The notes: generated from the letters alone by a model not told the origin. 45,876 nucleotides of DNA from an uncultured Lachnospiraceae bacterium (GCA_944380605.1 CALWIA010000006.1:170683-216558); one strand, 5' to 3'. Positions 7,655-15,988 are shown, counted from the stretch's first letter. Made by a program: numbers and translations.

Positions 7655-8652
7655 TCATCCAGTCCTTTTCTCAGATTTTCCACATTTCCCTTCATCAGTT
7701 CCAGATACGTGACGCCGTCCTCAAATTCCCTGCGGGTCACGTTATGACAGGAATGCAGCAGCAGCGGCTGCGCGCCGGTCTCTTCTCCGATGATCTCCGA
7801 CACCCGATGGCTGCTCAGTTCCAGATAGTACACAGCGGGGATCTCTTCTTCCCGCACCTTGTCTATGAGATACGCTATGGTTTTCGCGCTGGGCTCCGTA
7901 TCGGTGCTGCAGCCGGAGAACGCCGCCCGGTACCGCAGCCCGTATTCCTCCGCCAGGTATCGGAAAGGGAACCGATCTCCCACCACAATGATGTCCCGCT
8001 TCTCATTCCGCACTACCTGCAGAAACTCCTGGTGCAGCTCATACAGCTGCTCCAGATAGGCGTCCCGCCCGGCCTCGTACCGCTGCCGGTTGGCCGGATC
8101 CTCCTGTATCAGCGTATCAGCGATGACGCGGGTAAACTCCATGGCGTTCACCGGCGAAGTCCAGATGTGTTCATCGTACTCGATTTCAAAGGCATGGCCA
8201 TCCTGCTCATGCGCATGCCCGTGGGCATGTTCGTGGGTTTCGGCTTCCATGCCTTCCACCATCTCTTCTTCCACCGCGTCCGCGTAGTCCATCATGGTCA
8301 CCACCGTCAGGTCCGGGGCATCTATCGCTTCCAGCACCTGGCTGACCCACTGTTCCATGGCGCCGCCGTTGCAGATCAGCACATCCGCCTCCTGGATGGT
8401 CCGCATATCCGCCGGCGTCGGTTCAAACGAATGGCTGTCCATCCCCGCCGGAATCACCAGCGTCAGGTCTGCCGCGTCTCCGGCTATCTGCCTGGCAAAA
8501 TCGTAATACGGAAACAAGGTGGCTGCCACCTTCAGTTTCGGATCTTCTTCCTTCCAGCCGCTGTCCCCATGCCGCATTTCCGCGCAGCCGTCGGACAAAA
8601 GCACTGCCAGCAAAGCACAGACTCCCCAAAGAGTCCGCCATTGTTTTGTCAT
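7651..8652 (-). CDS. znuA: Zinc-binding lipoprotein or secreted protein ZnuA
   Basis: A 333-residue cluster A-I substrate-binding protein. A hydrophobic N-terminal segment ending in LLSDGCAEM suggests a lipoprotein with Cys about residue 23, which would be anchored outside the membrane. A His-rich acidic loop (HEHAHGHAHEQDGH) near residues 140-155 is the zinc-collecting loop seen in ZnuA but not in manganese-specific relatives. The ligand residues are suggested by DSHSFEP, DEHIWTSP and the late LLLHSCHNVTRREF segment. GGAGGAACG precedes the ATG. First gene of znuACB. Confidence 0.92.
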   Translation of the reverse strand: MTKQWRTLWGVCALLAVLLSDGCAEMRHGDSGWKEEDPKLKVAATLFPYYDFARQIAGDAADLTLVIPAGMDSHSFEPTPADMRTIQEADVLICNGGAMEQWVSQVLEAIDAPDLTVVTMMDYADAVEEEMVEGMEAETHEHAHGHAHEQDGHAFEIEYDEHIWTSPVNAMEFTRVIADTLIQEDPANRQRYEAGRDAYLEQLYELHQEFLQVVRNEKRDIIVVGDRFPFRYLAEEYGLRYRAAFSGCSTDTEPSAKTIAYLIDKVREEEIPAVYYLELSSHRVSEIIGEETGAQPLLLHSCHNVTRREFEDGVTYLELMKGNVENLRKGLDE

Positions 8653-8678
8653 ATCGTTCCTCCGTTTCCATTCTTATC

Positions 8679-8708
8679 AGTATAACACAAATCCGGCAGC
8701 GGATGCAA
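8679..8708 (-). promoter_or_regulatory. Promoter of the znuACB-MATE operon
   Basis: Minus-strand -35 TTGCAT (8708-8703), 18-base spacer, -10 TATACT (8684-8679), about 27 bases upstream of the znuA start. No classical Zur box was recognised. Confidence 0.55.
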
Positions 8709-8757
8709 GGCGGCGGAATTTATCTGAAAATATCTCCATTCCTATGCAGCCGGCAAA

Positions 8758-8786
8758 TTGTTTTTGGTTCCGCAAAATGCTACACT
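8758..8786 (+). promoter_or_regulatory. Promoter of the wall-binding protein gene
   Basis: TTGTTT (8758-8763), 17 bases, TACACT (8781-8786). It points at the gene starting at 8842 and diverges from the znuA promoter. Confidence 0.5.
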
Positions 8787-8841
8787 GACAACAGAGGATT
8801 TCTATCCCCAATCTTCAGACAATGGAGGGTGATCAGACATC

Positions 8842-10728
8842 ATGAAAAAGCAGCTGATAACCGTATTGGCCGGCGCGGCGCTGACCGCGCTGTGCAGCAT
8901 GCCGGTCTTTGCCGGCGGATGGCGCCAGGACGGCGCCGGGCGATGGTGGTATGAAAAAGATACCGGTTCCATCGCGGCATACACCCGAAGCTGGCAGAAA
9001 GGCAGCGCCGGAAACTGGCAGATGGGCACTTCCGCCGCCGACAACGGATGGTGCGCCAACGGATGGTGGTGGATTCTGGACGACCAAACGCAGATGATGA
9101 AATGCTATTATTTTGACAGCAGCGGATATATGCTGGCAAACACCACCACGCCCGACGGATTTCAGGTCAACGAAAAGGGAGAGTGGACCATCGATGGTAC
9201 GGTACAGACCATTTACGCGCCCAGGCCCGCCGCCGCCCTGCGGTCGGATTTTGACTACACCCAGTACCTCCCCGGCAATTACGAAGCTTCCGCCGCCGCC
9301 CGCGCCCAGCAAAACGGCTGGCAGAAAGATGCGCAGGGCTGGTGGTACAAACTGCCGAACGGCCAGTGGTGCTCCAACGGATGGTGGTGGATTTTTGACA
9401 CCAGCATCCAGGGCATGAAATGCTATTATTTTGACAGCAGCGGATATATGCTGACCAACACCAATACGCCGGATGGCTATCAGGTCAACGGGCTGGGCGA
9501 ATGGATAGTCGGCGGATCGGTACAGGCTGTCACGGCTCCCTCTGCCCGGGACGCCATGACTTCTTACGAGGTATCCCGCGCCCAGCGGGAAGCGGAAGAA
9601 GAAGAGGAGGAATGGTACGAAGAGGACGAAGACGATTCCCACAGCCGCTATGACGAGGACGACAGCGGTTCCGGCAGCGAATCCAGCGCCGGACAGGACA
9701 GCGGACAGGAGTCGGACGGCGCCTCTTCTTCCATAGAATCGTTCCTGCAGGCCGCCCGCGATTATGGATACGGAAATTTCCTTTACGATACCAGTGGAGA
9801 AAATGTTACCGTCAGCATTGTGGAGGACGCCTCCATCGACACGGAGATTCCCGTTCTCGGCGCCTCCTCCGACGATTGGTCGGACCGGGTAGAGCAGCTG
9901 CATCTCATTGCTTCTGACCTGGAAGATCTGTACGCTTCCAGCGGTCTGAAGGGGCTGCTGACGGTCCATGTGTGCGCCGGTTCCAAAGGCGCGGTGCGGC
10001 TCACCAGCCAGAACGGTTCCATCGTATACAACGCGGCGGAAGACGCGGGGTTTGAGCGGCCGGAATCCACCCAGATGAACGCGTTTATAGAAATCGTTCA
10101 GAACACCCTGAAAAACACCGATTACAGCATTGAGCAGGACGGGACAAACGTGACCATCTGCGTGCTGGCTGGCGATATCGATTCTGCCATCATGGACGGC
10201 ACGTCGGGATGGCGGCTGATCAAAGAAGACTGTCTGGAGTGGTTCCCGGATCTGTACCAGTCCTATCAGGATCTTGGCATCTTCGGCAATCTGATCACCC
10301 GGCTGTGCGCCGAATCCGCGGATGAAATACGGCTGGACTATGAAAACGGAACCTGCACCTACGACGCGGACGGAGACCCCGATTTCCGGCCTATGAGCCA
10401 GACCGAGGCTCTGAATCAGCTGATCAGTTCCATCGATCAGTACCTGCGGCTGAACGCGGGCCTGGGCTACGGAGAATACCAGATCAGTTCTCTCAGCGGC
10501 AGCCTGTCCATCGGCGCAGGCTTCCCCTACCATATGCGCACTTCGGACTACCGGGACGTGTATCATGAACACATCGAATCCATCTACGAAATGTTCCTGG
10601 AGTATGCCGCTTCCTACGAACCCGATGCCAGCATCTCCATTTCCTTCTATATTGACGACGGATATTTCGGAAGATTTCAGATGATCGAGTATGTGGACGG
10701 CGTCTACGTAATGGAACAGTACGACTGA
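8842..10728 (+). CDS. Secreted protein with two wall-binding repeat units and three C-terminal repeats
   Basis: A 628-residue exported protein. Residues 1-24 are a signal peptide ending VFA. Two choline-binding-type aromatic units follow (about 25-128 and 155-235), each with a GWW motif, CYYFDSSGYML and a TPDG-QVN-GEW ending; such repeats bind teichoic acid choline or other wall glycans. A low-complexity acidic linker of Glu, Asp and Ser runs from about 245 to 300. The rest appears to be three diverged copies of a unit of about 110 residues, with endings such as GSIVYNAAEDAGF and GTCTYDADGDPDF. I recognise no enzyme motif. GGAGG lies 13 bases upstream, slightly far. It is a single-gene unit ended by a strong hairpin; role at the cell surface, otherwise unknown. 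Confidence 0.88.
   Translation: MKKQLITVLAGAALTALCSMPVFAGGWRQDGAGRWWYEKDTGSIAAYTRSWQKGSAGNWQMGTSAADNGWCANGWWWILDDQTQMMKCYYFDSSGYMLANTTTPDGFQVNEKGEWTIDGTVQTIYAPRPAAALRSDFDYTQYLPGNYEASAAARAQQNGWQKDAQGWWYKLPNGQWCSNGWWWIFDTSIQGMKCYYFDSSGYMLTNTNTPDGYQVNGLGEWIVGGSVQAVTAPSARDAMTSYEVSRAQREAEEEEEEWYEEDEDDSHSRYDEDDSGSGSESSAGQDSGQESDGASSSIESFLQAARDYGYGNFLYDTSGENVTVSIVEDASIDTEIPVLGASSDDWSDRVEQLHLIASDLEDLYASSGLKGLLTVHVCAGSKGAVRLTSQNGSIVYNAAEDAGFERPESTQMNAFIEIVQNTLKNTDYSIEQDGTNVTICVLAGDIDSAIMDGTSGWRLIKEDCLEWFPDLYQSYQDLGIFGNLITRLCAESADEIRLDYENGTCTYDADGDPDFRPMSQTEALNQLISSIDQYLRLNAGLGYGEYQISSLSGSLSIGAGFPYHMRTSDYRDVYHEHIESIYEMFLEYAASYEPDASISISFYIDDGYFGRFQMIEYVDGVYVMEQYD
9097..9453 (+). repeat. 39-bp identical repeat inside the wall-binding gene
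   Basis: Bases 9097-9135 and 9415-9453 are identical and encode the MKCYYFDSSGYML core of the two wall-binding units. The flanks are more diverged, so this stretch has been kept identical by recent duplication, conversion or selection. Confidence 0.85.
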
Positions 10729-10742
10729 TCTTTTGACGACAC

Positions 10743-10784
10743 CAGAAAACCGCCCTTACTATGCGGGATAAGGGCGGTTTTCTG
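10743..10784. terminator. Bidirectional terminator hairpin
   Basis: A perfect 16-bp inverted repeat, 10743-10758 with 10769-10784, and a 10-base loop. A and T runs inside the arms give a TTTT run on the descending side in either direction. It ends the wall-binding gene and would also end a minus-strand transcript from the promoter at 10898. Confidence 0.8.
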
Positions 10785-10846
10785 TAGGAGTCATCACCTC
10801 CACGGGTCCAATGGAGGGTTTTCAATGTATAGAATATTCACATGTA

Positions 10847-10898
10847 GTTAGTATTCACTAACCATTTGTATATTAGCATATGCTAACTCTTCTGTCAA
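10847..10898 (-). promoter_or_regulatory. Orphan promoter with two TTAG-N6-CTAA operators
   Basis: Minus strand: perfect -35 TTGACA (10898-10893), 17 bases, -10 TAATAT (10875-10870). A 14-bp perfect palindrome TTAGCATATGCTAA (10873-10886) covers the spacer and overlaps the -10. A second dyad, GTTAGT-ATTC-ACTAAC (10847-10862), starts at the expected +1. Both share TTAG-N6-CTAA and their centres are 25 bp apart, which is typical of dimeric repressors of MarR or DtxR type. No gene of normal size lies downstream; the transcript would run about 120 nt to the hairpin at 10743. Confidence 0.65.
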
Positions 10899-10924
10899 TC
10901 TTTTTTGAAAAATTTTTTTCATTT

Positions 10925-12259
10925 TTATTGCTGCTGGTCCCGGTCCTCTTCCGTCACCGCCAGGCCTTTCATTCTGGCCAGGTTCAGCAATTTGTCCCTC
11001 CAGTCTCCGTAAACCGTCACCCGATGCCAGGCAAACACATCGTAATTCCAGTTTTTCATGATATTCCGGATCTGAGAAGACGCCGCCAGCTTGGTCCGGC
11101 AGCCCCGGTCCAGCCCTACATTGCCTACCGCGGTTCCGGTGTGAAGCGCCAGTGCCTGCCGGTCCGTGCAGAATTTGAAAGTCGTCACCGGCAGATTCAG
11201 CGGAAGCATGGCCTGCACCGAGGCCCCCTGCTGGTCCTCCGCATGGCTGCGGATATAGTATTCGCTGACTCTGGGATCGCTGTAGCCCAGCATTTTCGTG
11301 CTGCAGACGCAGTGGTCATAGATGATCTGGCCGCTGGAAGTGTCCAGCACCGGATCGGAGACAAAACCCGGCCGTTCCATGCCGTGTCTGGCAATCATGG
11401 CGGAAAGGGCCGAGTCCACATCGGCTTCGCAGATTCCCACCCGGCCGTTGTTGAGCATCTCAAAGAAAGTCATGCAGGGATAGGCCTTCATCTTGTTCTG
11501 GTAAAACAGGCTGAGGCAGTCCACCGTCAGCGCCGTGCATCCTTCCTGCTCCATCATCTCCTGCAGGGCAAAGTACAGACGGGCGCTGGAAAGGATCTCG
11601 CCGCGGCCGGGCTCTATGGAACGAATGGACTGGTTCAGCCACTTTTCCGCCAGGGGAGCCGCCGTCTCTTCCGGCACCGCCTCATAACGGGCAAACAAGT
11701 CGCTGCTGGATTTTACCACACTGTCCACACCCCAGTCCCGCCGCAGCGCTTCCCGCTTGGCCGGCGCGTACATGGGATTGTCCGGATCGTCGCTGATAAT
11801 CAGCAGCTTTTCCTGCTTCAGGCGCTTCAGCAGTTCAATGATCTGGACGTTTTCCGCGATATCCCGGTAGTCCATGGACGAGGTCAGGCCAATGGGCAGA
11901 TTTCCGGAAAATACCCGATGGGCCGCGTTGAGGAATCCGCCGCTGCCTGCATGGGGCAGGTCGGCAATCAGCACCGGGAACTGCGTATCCGCCAGTTCAC
12001 AGCAGGCCCGGTATACCGGCGGGTTGTTGGTAGCCGTGATGCAGACCAAACCGTCAAAGTTTTCTTTGTCCTGCAGAAATTGCACTTTTGCCGCTTCCGG
12101 ATCATCGCAGTAAAACACGGAAAACTCCGCCTCCGGCATCCGGTCTTCCAGCACGGCGCAGATCTGGCCCACCGCCTGCTCGTAATTGAAATTGATGTGG
12201 GGCCATCCGGCGATTCCCGGCTGTTTTGCCTGCACCATAAGTCTGATGTTCGTTTTCAT
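10925..12259 (-). CDS. L-fucose/L-arabinose isomerase-like family protein
   Basis: A 444-residue protein from ATG 12259, chosen because AAGGAGGACTT lies just upstream; an earlier in-frame start would lack a site. It matches the fucose/arabinose-isomerase-related fold (COG2407): an N-terminal segment with ADLPHAGSGGF, a central CLSLF segment and acidic metal ligands such as GICEADVDSALSAMI, and a C-terminal domain with HTGTAVGNVGLDRGCRTK. Members interconvert ketoses and aldoses or are uncharacterised. No transporter or kinase for a sugar is adjacent, so the substrate cannot be read from context. It is transcribed divergently from an AraC regulator whose operator repeats lie between them. Confidence 0.75.
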   Translation of the reverse strand: MKTNIRLMVQAKQPGIAGWPHINFNYEQAVGQICAVLEDRMPEAEFSVFYCDDPEAAKVQFLQDKENFDGLVCITATNNPPVYRACCELADTQFPVLIADLPHAGSGGFLNAAHRVFSGNLPIGLTSSMDYRDIAENVQIIELLKRLKQEKLLIISDDPDNPMYAPAKREALRRDWGVDSVVKSSSDLFARYEAVPEETAAPLAEKWLNQSIRSIEPGRGEILSSARLYFALQEMMEQEGCTALTVDCLSLFYQNKMKAYPCMTFFEMLNNGRVGICEADVDSALSAMIARHGMERPGFVSDPVLDTSSGQIIYDHCVCSTKMLGYSDPRVSEYYIRSHAEDQQGASVQAMLPLNLPVTTFKFCTDRQALALHTGTAVGNVGLDRGCRTKLAASSQIRNIMKNWNYDVFAWHRVTVYGDWRDKLLNLARMKGLAVTEEDRDQQQ

Positions 12260-12321
12260 CTGAGAAGTCCTCCTTCTTGTCCGTTTTTCTTTATTAAAGC
12301 ACGGAAAAGCCGGAAAAACCA

Positions 12322-12355
12322 TTGACTATGACGCAGGATTTTTGTACTATGACGC
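12322..12355 (+). promoter_or_regulatory. AraC-gene promoter overlapped by 21-bp-spaced direct repeats
   Basis: TTGACT (12322-12327), 17 bases, TACTAT (12345-12350). The 10-base sequence ACTATGACGC occurs at 12325-12334 and 12346-12355, exactly 21 bp apart, which is two helical turns and the usual layout of AraC-family half-sites. The two copies overlap the -35 and the -10, so binding there should block RNA polymerase. The expected transcription start falls on the ATG at 12357. Confidence 0.65.
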
Positions 12356-12356
12356 T

Positions 12357-13208
12357 ATGAATACTACGCGCTTATCTTCTTATGGAATGGTTGCCTGCCC
12401 CAGAGACTGGAGCTGGAATACCCGCCGGTATCCCTCCCCGGACTACGACCTCTGGATCGTTCTGGACGGCGAAGGCACCGTATTTGCAGCAAAGTCCGCA
12501 GAAGCATCTGCAGGGGACTCCCGGCAGGAACAGGCCTTCCCGGTGATGGCCGGCTCCTGTTTTTTGCTGCGTCCCGGCGGACGGTACCGGGGTCTGCAGA
12601 ACCCGGACCGGCCGCTTACCGTCTTCTATCTGCACTTTGCCCTGCTGGACTCAAACGGCGCCATGCGGAACCTGGAAGAGGAATTTCCTCTGTTCCGCAG
12701 TCTTTCGGAAATGGATTTTATCGGCCGGATGCTGCAGCGGATCGTCGATGCCTGCAGCGCCGGACAGCCGGACACCGCCGCCTGCTGGCTGCACGCCGTG
12801 CTGGAAGAAATCCGGCAGCAGGACCGGCAGCCTTCCGGCTCTCCGGTTCACGAGCAGCTGCGGGCGCAGATCCAGGGCCTGTGCCGACGGATTCAGCAGC
12901 AGCCGGGAGCGGATTACCGTCTCAAAACCGTATCGGCTGCCTGCGGCTATTCTGCCGATTATTTCGGCGGGCAATTCCGGGCCGCCGCCGGCATTCCCCT
13001 GTCGGAATACGTCATTGCCGCCCGTTTGAACCGGGCCCGGTTTCTGCTTCGTGAAACGGATCAGAAGCTGTCCCGCATCGCCGAATCCCTCGGCTATCAG
13101 GACGTCAGCTTTTTCTGCCGGCAGTTCAAAAACCGCACCGGATACTCTCCCGGACAGTTCCGCAGACAGAGCCGTCCGGACTCCCGGCTGCCGGACTCCC
13201 GATCCTAA
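12357..13208 (+). CDS. AraC family transcriptional regulator
   Basis: A 283-residue regulator. Residues about 1-125 form a cupin-type sensor domain (VMAGSCFLLRPGGRYRG), and the last 100 residues hold two helix-turn-helix units, including the AraC signature ending LGYQDVSFFCRQFKNRTGYSP. ATG 12357 is preferred: there is no ribosome binding site for it or for an in-frame TTG at 12342, but a promoter places the mRNA 5' end at this ATG. It likely senses a sugar and controls itself and the divergent isomerase-like gene; that role is inferred from position and the operator repeats. Confidence 0.85.
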   Translation: MNTTRLSSYGMVACPRDWSWNTRRYPSPDYDLWIVLDGEGTVFAAKSAEASAGDSRQEQAFPVMAGSCFLLRPGGRYRGLQNPDRPLTVFYLHFALLDSNGAMRNLEEEFPLFRSLSEMDFIGRMLQRIVDACSAGQPDTAACWLHAVLEEIRQQDRQPSGSPVHEQLRAQIQGLCRRIQQQPGADYRLKTVSAACGYSADYFGGQFRAAAGIPLSEYVIAARLNRARFLLRETDQKLSRIAESLGYQDVSFFCRQFKNRTGYSPGQFRRQSRPDSRLPDSRS

Positions 13209-13210
13209 GA

Positions 13211-13242
13211 CAGGCCGGAACCCCGTCTGGGATTCCGGCCTG
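13211..13242 (+). terminator. Hairpin after the AraC gene
   Basis: CAGGCCGGAA (13211-13220) pairs with TTCCGGCCTG (13233-13242) three bases after the stop codon. There is no clear T-tract, so it is a weak or 3'-protecting terminator between convergent genes. Confidence 0.5.
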
Positions 13243-13256
13243 AAGCACGCGCCGCG

Positions 13257-13775
13257 CTACTGTACATATACCACTTTTCCTGTCTTCTGAACTTCTTTTT
13301 TCGGCTCCTGCACCGGATATCCCAGAGCTGCCATGCCGTATACCACGTGGCTGTCCGGAATGCCCCACTTTTTCAGGATCTCCCGGATGGCAGGCCGTCC
13401 GCAGAGCCCGTGCAGCTGGTTGATCCACACCGATCCGACGCCGAAGGACCAGGCCGCCAGGAAAATATTTTCCAGCGCGCAGGCATTGTCTTCCCGTCCG
13501 TAGGGACTGTCCGCCTCATTGGAAGGAATGATCAGCGCCTGAGGCGCGTACATGTCGTAATCGCTCCGTCCCAGCTCCGCCGCCATAACAGCCGCCAGTT
13601 CCTGAATTTTGTCCCGGTCCGTCACCACCGTAAACTGCCAGGTCTGCAGGCCTCTTGCGCTGGGCGCGTACAATGCCGCCTGCACCAGCTGTTCCATCAC
13701 CTCCTGCGGAATTTCCTTTTCTTCAAAGGCACGGACACTTCTTCTTGTCAGCAGATTTTCCATAACCGCGTTCAT
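13257..13775 (-). CDS. Nitroreductase family protein
   Basis: A 172-residue FMN-dependent oxidoreductase of the nitroreductase fold. The N-terminal LTRRSVRAFEEKEIP and the FMN-binding ALYAPSARGLQTWQF segments are typical, as is the late VVYGMAALGYPVQEP segment with conserved Gly and Pro. It should reduce nitro compounds, quinones or flavin with NAD(P)H in the cytoplasm; the real substrate is unknown. AGGAGGGATG lies before the start. Confidence 0.9.
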   Translation of the reverse strand: MNAVMENLLTRRSVRAFEEKEIPQEVMEQLVQAALYAPSARGLQTWQFTVVTDRDKIQELAAVMAAELGRSDYDMYAPQALIIPSNEADSPYGREDNACALENIFLAAWSFGVGSVWINQLHGLCGRPAIREILKKWGIPDSHVVYGMAALGYPVQEPKKEVQKTGKVVYVQ

Positions 13776-13821
13776 CGATACATCCCTCCTGTTTTTGTCT
13801 GGTTTCTATGCTCCTGCTTCT

Positions 13822-13849
13822 ATTTTAATCCGATTCCGGGAAAATGCAA
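13822..13849 (-). promoter_or_regulatory. Promoter of the nitroreductase gene
   Basis: Minus strand -35 TTGCAT (13849-13844), 16 bases, -10 TAAAAT (13827-13822), overlapping the last codons of the upstream membrane-protein gene. Confidence 0.5.
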
Positions 13850-14394
13850 CGGATTCGCCCGGAAAGTTTTTGCGTCCATACCGTCAGGGACAGAATAAAG
13901 AACACTTCCAGCGCGCTGCTTATGATCCCCGCCAGCCAAAACAGCAGCGCGCAGCCGGCGGTCACAAGAATCAGGCCGATCCGGTACAGCCGCAGACCGC
14001 GCCCGGCCGCCTCGGAACGGTCGGACAGACGCCAGACCACGCGGTACAGGACCGCCAGAAGCAGCACCGCCGACGCAAACGCGGACACCACATGCAGGCG
14101 GGCCTGCAGCGGCACCGTTTTGGGCAGGTAGGGCGTCGCCACTGCCAGAAACAGGCAGAAGGCCGCCATGCCCGCCATCCCCGTCTCCAGCCGGCGCCGG
14201 GGAAGATACCGCAGCAGCCGGCGCAGCGCGCCGCAGTAGTACGCCAGCAGAAGAAGTCCCAGAAAGACAAAGCCGTCCCGCATCTCCGGCCAGCTTCCAA
14301 TCACGGACAGATTTGTGGAAAACCAGTCGGTGCCGTATACAAACAACAAGGTGTACAGGGGAATCAGCAGGTAGGCAGTAAAAACAGATATCAT
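13825..14394 (-). CDS. Small integral membrane protein (DUF998-like)
   Basis: A 189-residue protein with about six hydrophobic helices separated by short basic loops (LRRLLRYLPRRRLE). The layout, with an N-terminal helix, GTDWFSTNLSVIG and paired helices, recalls DUF998-type membrane proteins, but the match is by pattern only. No catalytic motif is visible. GGAGG lies just before the ATG. It is preceded by a GC-rich hairpin at 14415-14434. Confidence 0.7.
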   Translation of the reverse strand: MISVFTAYLLIPLYTLLFVYGTDWFSTNLSVIGSWPEMRDGFVFLGLLLLAYYCGALRRLLRYLPRRRLETGMAGMAAFCLFLAVATPYLPKTVPLQARLHVVSAFASAVLLLAVLYRVVWRLSDRSEAAGRGLRLYRIGLILVTAGCALLFWLAGIISSALEVFFILSLTVWTQKLSGRIRCIFPESD

Positions 14395-14414
14395 AAAATC
14401 CCTCCGTATGTTCC

Positions 14415-14434
14415 GCGGCCGTCCATGCGGCCGC
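14415..14434. terminator. GC hairpin between DUF1846 and DUF998-like genes
   Basis: GCGGCCG (14415-14421) pairs with CGGCCGC (14428-14434) across six bases. No T-tract follows on either strand, so the terminator call is weak. Confidence 0.35.
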
Positions 14435-14503
14435 TTCTGCCAGAAACCGGCTTTCTTAGTATGACCGGTTCCGCGGAAAATACGAAGGGATCTTCTGTTC
14501 TTA

Positions 14504-15988
14504 TCAGAACGATTTATAAATCTTTTTATGCTCGTACAGCGGTTCGGAAGTCAGGTCCACGCCCAGCTTCTGAAAGATGCGGATATCCACCCGGGAAAGC
14601 ATCACCGACGTATGGGCCTGGCTGCCTCTCAGCTTGGACAGCTGGTCCAGAGCCTTCTGGGCGTCGGGATCCGTCGCCGCGCACATGGACAGGGCAATCA
14701 GCACTTCATCGGTATGCAGCCGCGGATTTTTGCTCCCCAGATACCCCACCTTCAGCTTCTGGATCGGCTCAATGGCCGACGGCGCAATCAGGTGCCGCTC
14801 GTCCGGAATATCTCCCAGTACCTTCACCGCGTTCAGCAGAACCGCTGCCGACGCCCCCAGCAGATCGCTGGTGCGTCCGGTAACCACGCGGCCGTCCGGC
14901 AGTTCCATGGCAGCGGCAGGCGCATGGGTGGCCTCCGCCTTCTGGTTGGCCGCGCCCACTACCCGGCGGTCCTCCGGAGCCACCCGGGCCTGCTTCATCA
15001 GAAGTTCCAGCTTGTACACTTCTTCCTCGGAAGCGGCGCCGTCGGCCATGCGGTTCAGCGCATGGTAATAGCGGCGGATGATCTCCTGGCGGGACGCCTC
15101 CCGGCAGGCCTCGTCGTCCACAATGCAGTTGCCCGCCATGTTGACGCCCATATCCGTCGGCGACTTATAGGGGCAGCTTCCGTAGATGCCTTCAAAAATG
15201 GCGCTGAGCACCGGGAAGATTTCCACGTCCCGATTGTAGTTGACCGTCGTCTCTCCATAGGCTTCCAGATGGAAGGGATCGATCATATTGACGTCATTCA
15301 GGTCGGCAGTGGCCGCTTCATAGGCCAGATTGACCGGATGCTTCAGCGGCAGGTTCCAAATGGGGAAAGTCTCAAATTTGGCGTATCCCGCCTTGATATT
15401 CCTGCGGTTTTCATGGTACAGCTGGGACAGACAGGTGGCCATCTTGCCGCTGCCGGGTCCCGGCGCCGTCACAATCACCAGCGGGCGGGACGTCTCAATA
15501 TAGTCATTTTTCCCAAACCCGTCTTCACTGACAATATGCTTTACATTGTTGGGATAGCCATCGATCCGGTAATGCCGGTACACGGTCACGCCCATATGCT
15601 CCAGCTTGGCCTTAAACGTATCCGCCGCCGGCTGGCCGGTATACTGGGTGATCACCACGCTGCCCACATAAAGTCCTTTATCCTGAAACGACTGAATCAA
15701 CCGCAGCACGTCTACGTCATAAGTGATTCCCAGATCGTAGCGGATCTTGTTTTTCTCGATATCCGCCGCGTTGATTACAATCACGATCTCCGCCTGATCC
15801 GCCAGCTGCATCAGCATCTGCAGTTTGCTGTCCGGTGCGAACCCCGGCAGTACCCGGGAAGCATGATAGTCGTCAAACAGCTTGCCGCCGAATTCCAGAT
15901 AGAGCTTGTCCCCAAACTGGTTGATCCGGTCCCGGATATGTTCCGACTGAAGCTTCAAATATTTCTGATTGTCAAACCCGATCTTCAT
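14504..15988 (-). CDS. DUF1846 (UPF0371) family protein
   Basis: A 494-residue soluble protein, full length for the family. Conserved segments are KIGFDNQKYLKLQSEHI at the N terminus, the P-loop-like APGPGSGKMATCLSQLYHE, GYAKFETFPIWNLPLKHPVN and NMAGNCIVDDEAC. ATG 15988 is chosen because an AAGGGG site lies upstream; a start at 16030 would lie at the predicted mRNA 5' end. Structures exist for relatives but the biochemical role is not established; a nucleotide- or peptide-handling enzyme is possible. It stands alone between a hairpin and a pseudogene. Confidence 0.9.
   Translation of the reverse strand: MKIGFDNQKYLKLQSEHIRDRINQFGDKLYLEFGGKLFDDYHASRVLPGFAPDSKLQMLMQLADQAEIVIVINAADIEKNKIRYDLGITYDVDVLRLIQSFQDKGLYVGSVVITQYTGQPAADTFKAKLEHMGVTVYRHYRIDGYPNNVKHIVSEDGFGKNDYIETSRPLVIVTAPGPGSGKMATCLSQLYHENRRNIKAGYAKFETFPIWNLPLKHPVNLAYEAATADLNDVNMIDPFHLEAYGETTVNYNRDVEIFPVLSAIFEGIYGSCPYKSPTDMGVNMAGNCIVDDEACREASRQEIIRRYYHALNRMADGAASEEEVYKLELLMKQARVAPEDRRVVGAANQKAEATHAPAAAMELPDGRVVTGRTSDLLGASAAVLLNAVKVLGDIPDERHLIAPSAIEPIQKLKVGYLGSKNPRLHTDEVLIALSMCAATDPDAQKALDQLSKLRGSQAHTSVMLSRVDIRIFQKLGVDLTSEPLYEHKKIYKSF

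Noticed and set aside
10759..10794. 11-codon leader peptide in the orphan transcript
   Set aside because: ATG 10794 is only two bases after GGAGG, too close for normal initiation, and the frame lies mostly in the terminator stem.
14509..14522. GTTCT-N4-AGAAC dyad at the DUF1846 stop
   Set aside because: Too short and without a T-tract to be called a terminator.
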